A stretch of DNA of 7,006 nt from Dehalococcoides mccartyi (GTDB taxonomy: Bacteria; Chloroflexota; Dehalococcoidia; UBA2979), in contig CAMDAY010000116.1 of the NCBI GenBank assembly GCA_945888895.1, forward strand, positions 1-7,006, read 5' to 3'. The position numbers and the translations under genes are program-made. Shown here one piece after another: positions 1 to 5,194 of the stretch. Position 1 is the first letter of the stretch, and each line of letters starts with the position of its first letter. The notes below the pieces were generated by a model, which had not been told where the DNA came from, did not search any database, and saw only the letters and a program-made list of their open reading frames with translations.

Positions 1-74
1 GGGGAGTAATTACAGACCATAAGGCCGGACTGACGCCGGTCGGTTGAAGGTGTGGGCGGAGACGCTCCATCAGC

Positions 75-81
75 GAGGGGG
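75..81 (+). promoter_or_regulatory. Ribosome binding site fixing the TTG start of ilvC
   Basis: A purine-rich GAGGGGG lies 6 bases before a TTG codon at 88. From that TTG the protein reads MAKIYYDADADL, the usual first residues of class I ketol-acid reductoisomerases. An in-frame GTG at 52 would add 12 residues (MGGDAPSARGLG) with no counterpart in the family, and its own purine tract (GAAGG, 46-50) sits too close to it. The rest of 1-74 holds an AT-richer patch (about 7-22) and a weak 6-bp hairpin (23-28 with 36-41, one G-U pair). No upstream gene end or promoter can be assigned there. Confidence 0.75.
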
Positions 82-87
82 TTGGGC

Positions 88-1083
88 TTGGCGAAGATCT
101 ACTACGACGCGGATGCGGATCTGAATGTCCTGAAGGGCAAGAAGGTCGGGATCATCGGGTTCGGCTCGCAGGGGCACGCGCACGCGCAGAACCTGCACGA
201 CTCGGGTGTCGATGTCGCCGTGGGGCTCTACCCCGGCTCCCCGTCGTGGGCGAAGGTCCAGGCGGCCGGCATCAAGGTCGGCACCGTGGACGAAGTCTCC
301 CGTGACTCGGACGTGATCATGATGCTGGTCCCCGACCAGATCACGAAGGATGTCTACGACGACCACGTCGCGCCGTACCTCGAAGCCGGCAACACGCTGA
401 TGTTCGCGCACGGCTTCAGCATCCACTTCAACCGCATCGCCGCGCCGGAGGGCGTGGACGTGTCGATGATCGCGCCGAAGGGCCCCGGCCACCTCGTGCG
501 CCGCGTGTTCACGGAGGGCGGCGGCGTGCCGGCACTCGTGGCGATCGAGCAGGACGCGACCGAGGGCGCGCTGGCGACGGCGCTGGCGTACGGCAAGGGC
601 ATCGGTGCCGCGCGCTCGGGCATCCTTGAGACGACGTTCCGCGAGGAGACCGAAACCGACCTGTTCGGCGAGCAGGCGATCCTCTGCGGCGGCCTGACCG
701 CGATGATCAAGAACGCCTTCGAGACCCTCGTCGAGGCCGGCTACCAGCCGGAATCCGCCTACTTCGAGACGTTCCACGAGGTGAAGCTGATCGTCGATCT
801 GATGTACGAGGGTGGCATGGCCGGCATGCGCTACTCGATCAGCGACACCGCCGAGTACGGCGACTACACGCGCGGCCCGCGCATCTCCCCGCCGTCCCAG
901 AAGGCGGAGATGCGCAAGATCCTGGACGAGATCCAGGACGGCACGTTCGCGGCTGAGTGGATCCTAGAGAACCAGGCGGGCCAGCCGCACTTCAAGGCGC
1001 TCCGCCGCCTGAACGCCGAGCACCCCGTGGAGCTCGTCGGTCAGGAAGTGCGTCGCATGATGTCATGGCTCGAGAAGAAGTAG
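88..1083 (+). CDS. ilvC: Ketol-acid reductoisomerase (NAD(P)H), class I
   Basis: Cytoplasmic enzyme that isomerises 2-acetolactate and reduces it to 2,3-dihydroxy-isovalerate; it does the same for acetohydroxybutyrate on the isoleucine route. From the TTG at 88 it has 331 residues, normal for the short class I form. An N-terminal Rossmann domain carries GFGSQGHAHA (about residues 24-33) and the catalytic-region His108 in FAHGFSIHF. The knotted C-terminal domain shows the expected acidic metal ligands Asp191, Glu195, Glu227 and Glu231, with Ser252 in YSISDTAEYG. The cofactor loop reads GLYPGSPSW: the position that is Arg in many NADPH enzymes is Tyr48, while Ser51 and Ser53 remain. As I recall, Tyr here is also seen in some Clostridia, so altered cofactor use is only a possibility. 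The gene is followed by a structured 278-base gap before leuA, and ilvB/ilvN would normally lie upstream, outside the window. The identification is secure. Confidence 0.98.
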   Translation: MAKIYYDADADLNVLKGKKVGIIGFGSQGHAHAQNLHDSGVDVAVGLYPGSPSWAKVQAAGIKVGTVDEVSRDSDVIMMLVPDQITKDVYDDHVAPYLEAGNTLMFAHGFSIHFNRIAAPEGVDVSMIAPKGPGHLVRRVFTEGGGVPALVAIEQDATEGALATALAYGKGIGAARSGILETTFREETETDLFGEQAILCGGLTAMIKNAFETLVEAGYQPESAYFETFHEVKLIVDLMYEGGMAGMRYSISDTAEYGDYTRGPRISPPSQKAEMRKILDEIQDGTFAAEWILENQAGQPHFKALRRLNAEHPVELVGQEVRRMMSWLEKK

Positions 1084-1102
1084 CACGACGATGACGCGAG
1101 CC

Positions 1103-1169
1103 TCGCACCCTGAGCGCTTCGATGTAGCCGTACCCACGTACGGCAACGTCGTCGCGCCTTCGGGTGCGA
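1103..1169 (+). other. Long imperfect stem-loop in the ilvC-leuA gap
   Basis: Four complementary segments nest into one elongated hairpin: TCGCACCC (1103-1110) with GGGTGCGA (1162-1169), GCGC (1114-1117) with GCGC (1154-1157), 1120-1125 with 1146-1151 (one G-U pair), and GCCGTAC (1127-1133) with GTACGGC (1138-1144), closing on a CCAC loop. That is about 25 base pairs interrupted by small internal loops. It begins 20 bases after the ilvC stop. The nesting is seen directly in the sequence. Its role is inferred: part of the 3' end of the ilvC transcript, or a regulatory leader for leuA. It does not match a T-box (no TGGNACC) or another RNA class I recognise. Confidence 0.5.
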
Positions 1170-1197
1170 ACAGAGCGGCCATGGGGCCGCTCTTCGC
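1166..1197 (+). terminator. Terminator-like hairpin downstream of ilvC
   Basis: AGAGCGGCC (1172-1180) pairs perfectly with GGCCGCTCT (1185-1193) around an ATGG loop. The stem can extend by GCGA (1166-1169) with TCGC (1194-1197) past a two-base bulge, giving 13 base pairs. The extension uses bases that also close the long stem-loop at 1103-1169, so the two lower stems exclude each other. Only a short, broken T stretch follows (TCTTCGCGTT), which is common for terminators in GC-rich bacteria. It could end the ilvC transcript or be one state of an attenuator. A smaller hairpin (1201-1205 with 1210-1214, loop CTCA) follows directly. Confidence 0.5.
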
Positions 1198-1276
1198 GTT
1201 CCCCGCTCACGGGGCGCACGAGTCACGCACGCGCGGACTGCGAGCGCTCTCGCTCTGGCCCGACCTAGTACTTCCA

Positions 1277-1316
1277 CGGCCCTCCGCCGCCTGACGACAG
1301 GCGGAGGGGAGGGCCG
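1277..1316 (+). promoter_or_regulatory. Strong hairpin in the leuA leader, possible attenuator
   Basis: CGGCCCTCC (1277-1285) pairs with GGAGGGCCG (1308-1316), and inside it CCGCCTG (1287-1293) pairs with CAGGCGG (1298-1304) around an ACGA tetraloop. This gives 16 base pairs with one small asymmetric internal loop. A second register, CCCTCCGCC (1280-1288) with GGCGGAGGG (1300-1308), is also possible. It ends 45 bases before the leuA ATG and no T run follows it. It could be a terminator/attenuator for leuA or a 5' stabilising element. A Leu-rich reading frame ends inside its loop (TGA at 1292-1294). Confidence 0.45.
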
Positions 1317-1346
1317 ACGCAGACCCCGACCACAGTGACGAGCACC

Positions 1347-1353
1347 AAGGAAG
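1347..1353 (+). promoter_or_regulatory. Ribosome binding site of leuA
   Basis: AAGGAAG lies 8 bases before the ATG at 1362 and decides that start. An in-frame GTG at 1335 would add nine residues (MTSTKEDTA), has no purine tract at the right distance and would place this Shine-Dalgarno inside the coding region. Confidence 0.7.
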
Positions 1354-1361
1354 ACACGGCC

Positions 1362-2924
1362 ATGAGCGACACCGACAAGATCTACATCTTCGACACCACG
1401 CTGCGCGACGGCGAGCAGTCCGCCGGCATCGGCTTCACCATCGACGAGAAGGTGGAGGTCGCACGCCAGCTGGCGCGCCTGAACGTCGACATCATCGAGG
1501 CGGGCTTCCCCGCCACCTCCCCCGGCGACCGCGAGGCTATCGCGCGCATCTGCAAGGAAGTGCGCGGCCCCGTGATCGCGGGCCTCGCGCGCGCCGTCGC
1601 GAGCGACATCGATACCGCGTGGGAGGCACTGCGCGGCGCTGAGACGCCGCGCATCCACATCTTCATCTCCGCCAGTGAGATCCAGATGGCGCAGCAACTC
1701 CGCAAGAACCGCGAGGACGTCATCGAGATGGCCCGCGCCGCCGTTGCGCGCGCGAAGAAGTACGTCGGCGACGTCGAGTTCTCCCCGATGGATGCCACGC
1801 GCTCTGACCCGGAGTTCATCTACCAGATCTGCCAGGCCGCCATCGAAGAGGGCGCGACGACAATCAACATCCCCGACACGGTCGGGTATGCGATCCCGCG
1901 CGACTTTGAGGAGTTCATCCGCAACGTGCGGAACAACGTCCCCGACATCGACAAGGCACGCATCTCCGTGCACTGCCACAACGACCTCGGCATGTCGACG
2001 GCGAACTCGCTGGCGGGCGCCCTCGGCGGCGCGCGGCAGATCGAGGGCACGATGAACGGCATCGGCGAGCGCGCTGGGAACGCGCCGCTCGAAGAGATCA
2101 TCATGGCGATCAAGACGCGCCCGGACTTCCTGCACCTGCACACGGACGTGAACACGCGCGAGCTGTACGCCGTGAGCAAGCTGGTCGAGCGCGTCTCCGG
2201 CCTCGCGCTGCAGTCGCACAAGGCGGTCACGGGCAAGAACGCGTTCCGTCACTCCAGCGGCATCCACCAGGACGGCGTCCTGAAGATGCGCGAGACGTAC
2301 GAGATCATGAACCCCGCGGACATCGGCATCCCGGCCGGCTCCTCGATCGTCCTGACGAAGGTCTCCGGATCGCACGGGCTGCGCTCGCGCCTCGGCGACC
2401 TGGGCGTGCACCCCACCGACGAGGAGTTCGCGCGCATCTACGACGCCTTCAAGGACGTCGCCGACGCGAAGGACGAGGTCGACGACCGCGACCTGATGGC
2501 GATCCTGGGCGAGCAGACCCAGATCAAGGTCGAGGACGCGTGGACGCTCGACCTGGTGCAGGTCTCCGGCGGCGACCACAGCGCCCCGACCGCCTCGGTC
2601 CGGCTCGTGGACGCGAAGGGCGATTCACACATGGACGCGGCGATCGGCACCGGGCCGGTGGACGCGATCTACAAGGCGATCAACCGCGTGACCGGCGCGG
2701 ACAACACCCTGACGGAGTTCAGCGTGAAGTCCGTGACGGAGGGCATCGACGCGCAGGGCGAGGTGACGATCCGCATCGAGGCGAACGGGACGACGTTCCA
2801 GGGTCGCGCCGCGGACCCGGACATCCTCGTCGCCGCGGCGCGCGCCTACCTGCACGCACTCAACCGCTCGATCGCCACGCCGGCAAGCGCGGTGCCGGAG
2901 CCGCTGACGACGGGCCGCAACTAG
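1362..2924 (+). CDS. leuA: 2-isopropylmalate synthase
   Basis: First committed step of leucine synthesis: condenses 2-oxoisovalerate with acetyl-CoA to 2-isopropylmalate in the cytoplasm. The 520 residues match the E. coli-type enzyme (about 520), not the longer mycobacterial form. The N-terminal TIM barrel opens with FDTTLRDGEQ (about residues 10-19), containing Arg15 and the metal ligand Asp16. The remaining metal ligands are His204 and His206 in HCHNDLG and Asn240 in MNGIGERAGN. SGIHQDGVLK lies in the linker region. The C-terminal part (roughly residue 395 to 505) is the leucine-sensing LeuA dimer domain, recognisable by GTGPVDAIYKAINRVTG. Feedback inhibition by leucine is therefore expected from family knowledge. 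Homocitrate and citramalate synthases share the barrel, but the overall match and the adjoining leuCD make LeuA the clear call. It sits between two hairpin-rich gaps, so it may be regulated separately from ilvC and leuC. Confidence 0.97.
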   Translation: MSDTDKIYIFDTTLRDGEQSAGIGFTIDEKVEVARQLARLNVDIIEAGFPATSPGDREAIARICKEVRGPVIAGLARAVASDIDTAWEALRGAETPRIHIFISASEIQMAQQLRKNREDVIEMARAAVARAKKYVGDVEFSPMDATRSDPEFIYQICQAAIEEGATTINIPDTVGYAIPRDFEEFIRNVRNNVPDIDKARISVHCHNDLGMSTANSLAGALGGARQIEGTMNGIGERAGNAPLEEIIMAIKTRPDFLHLHTDVNTRELYAVSKLVERVSGLALQSHKAVTGKNAFRHSSGIHQDGVLKMRETYEIMNPADIGIPAGSSIVLTKVSGSHGLRSRLGDLGVHPTDEEFARIYDAFKDVADAKDEVDDRDLMAILGEQTQIKVEDAWTLDLVQVSGGDHSAPTASVRLVDAKGDSHMDAAIGTGPVDAIYKAINRVTGADNTLTEFSVKSVTEGIDAQGEVTIRIEANGTTFQGRAADPDILVAAARAYLHALNRSIATPASAVPEPLTTGRN

Positions 2925-2963
2925 CGCAGACTGACGGGCCGTACACGAGGCCCGCAGGTCGGG

Positions 2964-3000
2964 TTCGGGGCGGGGCGGGTATCCCGCCATGAGCCCCGAA
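2964..3000 (+). terminator. Hairpin after leuA, terminator-like
   Basis: TTCGGGGC (2964-2971) pairs with GCCCCGAA (2993-3000), and inside it GGCGGG (2974-2979) pairs with CCCGCC (2983-2988) around a TAT loop, for 14 base pairs in total. It begins 40 bases after the leuA stop. No T run follows; instead there is a short tandem repeat, AACAG three times (3000-3014). The core CGGGTATCCCG (2976-2986) is the reverse complement of the core of a palindrome inside the kinase-like gene (5320-5330), so this may instead be a copy of a dispersed palindromic repeat. Confidence 0.4.
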
Positions 3001-3014
3001 ACAGAACAGAACAG

Positions 3015-3036
3015 GGGCGGCGCACCGGCGCCGCCC
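3015..3036 (+). terminator. Second hairpin in the leuA-leuC gap
   Basis: GGGCGGCGC (3015-3023) pairs perfectly with GCGCCGCCC (3028-3036) around an ACCG loop, nine pairs in all. It is followed by TACTAGACT, not a T run. It could be a second half of the leuA terminator, or an operator-like element just upstream of the proposed leuC promoter -10 sequence. Confidence 0.4.
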
Positions 3037-3039
3037 TAC

Positions 3040-3045
3040 TAGACT
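3040..3045 (+). promoter_or_regulatory. Possible -10 element for leuC
   Basis: TAGACT fits the TANNNT pattern of housekeeping promoters in high-GC bacteria. It would place the transcript start near 3051-3053, about 45 bases before the leuC ATG. At the -35 distance lies only the GC stem of the preceding hairpin, with no TTGACA-like hexamer, so the call is weak. Confidence 0.3.
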
Positions 3046-3052
3046 GCACAGG

Positions 3053-3075
3053 CGTCGCGGACTAACACCGCGACG
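3053..3075 (+). promoter_or_regulatory. Hairpin in the leuC 5' leader
   Basis: CGTCGCGG (3053-3060) pairs perfectly with CCGCGACG (3068-3075) around an ACTAACA loop. It ends 22 bases before the leuC ATG, leaving the GGGGGA ribosome binding site (3088-3093) unpaired. If transcription starts near 3051, this stem would sit at the very 5' end of the leuC message and could stabilise it. No regulator site is recognised. Confidence 0.35.
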
Positions 3076-3097
3076 ACGGGACAAGACGGGGGAACGA

Positions 3098-4522
3098 ATG
3101 GCCAACACAGCGCCTCAGAGCTCGGGGCCCAAGACGATCATCGAGAAGATCTGGGACGAGCACGTCGTGCGGGTCGCCGAGGGCGAGCCGGATCTGCTGT
3201 ACATCGACCTGCACCTCGTGCACGAGGTGACGAGCGCCCAGGCCTTCGAGAGCCTGCGCATGAACAAGCGCCCCGTGCGGCGGCCCGACCTGACGCTGGC
3301 CACCGTGGACCACAACGTGCCCACGGAAGACCGCCGCCTCCCGAACCCGGACCCGCTGTCCGCGCAGCAGATCGAGGTGCTCCGCGAGAACTGCAAGGAG
3401 TTCGGCGTCCCGCTGTGGGACATCTTCGACATCCGGCAGGGCATCGTGCACATCATCTCGCCCGAGCACGGGCTCACGCAGCCCGGAATGACGATCGTCT
3501 GCGGCGACTCGCACACCGCGACGCACGGCGCGTTCGGCGCGCTCGCGTTCGGAATCGGCACGTCCGAGGTCGAGCACGTGCTGGCGACGCAGACGCTGCC
3601 GCAGGCCGCGATCAAGACGATGTCGGTCGAGGTGACCGGCGAGCTGAAGAAGGGCGTCACCGCGAAGGACGTGGTCCTCGCAGTGATCCGCAAGATCGGC
3701 GTCGACGGCGGCATCGGTCACGTCATCGAGTACCGCGGCGACGTGATCCGCAACCTCTCGATGGAAGGCCGGATGACGATCTGCAACATGACGATCGAGG
3801 GTGGTGCGCGCGCCGGCCTCGTCGCCCCGGACCAGACGACCTTCGACTACATGAAGGGCCGCGACTTCGCGCCGCAGGGCGAGGACTGGGACAAGGCCGT
3901 CGAGTACTGGACGGCGCTGGCGACCGACGAGGGCGCGACGTACGACACCTACATCGAACTCAAGGGCGAAGACATCGAGCCGCACGTGACATGGGGCACC
4001 ACGCCCGCGCAGAGCGTGGGCATCTCGCAGTCCGTCCCGAAGCCCGAGGACGCCGCGAGCCCCTCGGCCCGCGAGACGGCGGAGCGCTCGCTGGTCTACA
4101 TGGACCTGAAGGCGGGCACGCCGATGGTCGACCTGAGCATCGATCGTGTGTTCCTCGGCTCCTGCACCAATGGCCGCATCGAGGACCTCCGTGCCGCCGC
4201 GACGATCGTGAAGGGCAAGCACGTCGCCTCCACCGTGAAGGCGATGGTCGTGCCGGGCTCCGGCCTCGTGAAGCAGCAGGCCGAGGCCGAGGGCCTCGAC
4301 GTGGTGTTCAAGGACGCGGGCTTCGAGTGGCGCGAGCCGGGCTGCTCGATGTGCCTCGGCATGAACCCGGACATCCTGCTGCCGGGCGAGCGCTGCGCCA
4401 GCACGAGCAACCGCAACTTCGAGGGCCGACAGGGCGCGGGCGGCCGCACCCACCTCGTCAGCCCGGAGATGGCGGCAGCCGCCGCGATCGCCGGCCACTT
4501 CGTCGACGTGCGCGACCTGTAA
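3098..4522 (+). CDS. leuC: 3-isopropylmalate dehydratase, large subunit
   Basis: Large, iron-sulfur subunit of isopropylmalate isomerase, which converts 2-isopropylmalate to 3-isopropylmalate through a dehydrated intermediate. The 474 residues match the usual bacterial length (about 466-475), with a slightly longer N-terminus (about 10 residues before the conserved TIIEKIWDEHVV). The [4Fe-4S] cluster ligands are present: Cys356 in FLGSCTNGR and Cys416 and Cys419 in GCSMCLG. Other aconitase-superfamily signatures include CGDSHTATHGAFGALAFGIG and the C-terminal STSNRNFEGRQG segment. The ATG at 3098 is preceded by GGGGGA (3088-3093). leuD follows 20 bases after the TAA, so the two subunits are almost certainly co-translated. 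The upstream gap has three hairpins and a possible promoter. Confidence 0.98.
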   Translation: MANTAPQSSGPKTIIEKIWDEHVVRVAEGEPDLLYIDLHLVHEVTSAQAFESLRMNKRPVRRPDLTLATVDHNVPTEDRRLPNPDPLSAQQIEVLRENCKEFGVPLWDIFDIRQGIVHIISPEHGLTQPGMTIVCGDSHTATHGAFGALAFGIGTSEVEHVLATQTLPQAAIKTMSVEVTGELKKGVTAKDVVLAVIRKIGVDGGIGHVIEYRGDVIRNLSMEGRMTICNMTIEGGARAGLVAPDQTTFDYMKGRDFAPQGEDWDKAVEYWTALATDEGATYDTYIELKGEDIEPHVTWGTTPAQSVGISQSVPKPEDAASPSARETAERSLVYMDLKAGTPMVDLSIDRVFLGSCTNGRIEDLRAAATIVKGKHVASTVKAMVVPGSGLVKQQAEAEGLDVVFKDAGFEWREPGCSMCLGMNPDILLPGERCASTSNRNFEGRQGAGGRTHLVSPEMAAAAAIAGHFVDVRDL

Positions 4523-4542
4523 GACGGTTCGAGGAGTATTCG

Positions 4543-5166
4543 ATGAACAAGATCAGCCAGGTCGCCGGCCAGGCGTTCCCGCTCAACCGCGCGGACGTGG
4601 ACACCGACCAGATCATCCCGAAGCAGTTCCTGAAGCGCATCGAGCGCTCCGGGTTCGGTGAGTTCGCCTTCTTCGACTGGAGGAAGGACCCGAACTTCAT
4701 CACCAACGACACGCGCTACAAGGGCGCACCGATCATCCTCGCGCAGCAGAACTTCGGCTGCGGCTCCAGCCGCGAGCACGCGGTCTGGGCGATCGAGGAC
4801 ATGGGCGTCACCGCGATCATCGCGCCCTCGTTCGGCGACATCTTCCGCACGAACTGCTCGAAGGTGGGCCTCGTCACCGTGGCGCTCCCGCAGGACGACA
4901 TCAACTTTCTGATGTCGCGCTGCGAGGAGCTGCCGAGCACGCAGATCGTTGTCAACGTGCAGGACCAGACGGTCACCGTGCAGGGCACCGACTGGAAGCG
5001 CTCGTTCGCTGTCGACCCGTTCGTGAAGCACCGTCTGCTCAACGGCCTGGACGACATCGGCCTGACGATGCAGCACACCGACGTGATCGGGACGTTCGAG
5101 GAGACGCGCAACCCGCTCAAGCCGAACACGAAGGCCGCCTTCGCAGACACGCTGAAGATGCCGTAA
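4543..5166 (+). CDS. leuD: 3-isopropylmalate dehydratase, small subunit
   Basis: Small subunit of isopropylmalate isomerase, carrying the swivelling aconitase C-terminal domain that completes the active site with LeuC. The 207 residues match the E. coli-type LeuD (about 200). Signatures are DVDTDQIIPKQFLKRI near residue 18 and the substrate-loop motif NFGCGSSREHAVWAI at residues 70-84. Following conserved segments include APSFGDIFRTNCSKVGL. The start is set by GAGGAG (4531-4536) 6 bases before the ATG. It is tightly linked to leuC upstream and to the kinase-like gene 28 bases downstream. No missing residues or disruptions are seen. Confidence 0.98.
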   Translation: MNKISQVAGQAFPLNRADVDTDQIIPKQFLKRIERSGFGEFAFFDWRKDPNFITNDTRYKGAPIILAQQNFGCGSSREHAVWAIEDMGVTAIIAPSFGDIFRTNCSKVGLVTVALPQDDINFLMSRCEELPSTQIVVNVQDQTVTVQGTDWKRSFAVDPFVKHRLLNGLDDIGLTMQHTDVIGTFEETRNPLKPNTKAAFADTLKMP

Positions 5167-5194
5167 TCATCCTCAAGACGCAGTCACGCCCATC

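Noticed and set aside
52..87. GTG at 52 as the ilvC start
   Set aside because: Adds 12 residues unlike the family and has no well-spaced ribosome binding site; TTG 88 has both.
1091..1294. 67-codon frame right after ilvC as an ordinary protein gene
   Set aside because: No clear Shine-Dalgarno, less biased third positions than its neighbours, no motif, and the DNA is better explained by the nested hairpins. Kept only as a weak leader-peptide idea.
1084..1361. T-box riboswitch upstream of leuA
   Set aside because: No TGGNACC antiterminator sequence or recognisable stem I elements; GGGTGCGAAC is only a superficial resemblance.
1335..1361. GTG at 1335 as the leuA start
   Set aside because: The clear AAGGAAG site serves the ATG at 1362.
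1041..2579. Long open frame on the minus strand opposite leuA (512 codons)
   Set aside because: Shadow of a GC-rich gene: low-complexity Arg/Val/Asp/Ala-rich product with no motif, antisense to a full-length LeuA.
2989..3042. 17-codon frame (MSPETEQN...) in the leuA-leuC gap as a leader peptide
   Set aside because: No ribosome binding site, its ATG lies in a hairpin, and it has no Leu, Val or Ile codons.
3062..4498. Long open frame on the minus strand opposite leuC (478 codons)
   Set aside because: Same composition effect; the + strand encodes intact LeuC with all its iron-sulfur cysteines.
3415..4542. Apparent 5' extension of the leuD frame through leuC (a would-be 583-residue protein)
   Set aside because: The extra part is a low-complexity Arg/Gly-rich shadow of leuC; real LeuD begins at the ATG at 4543 with a good ribosome binding site.
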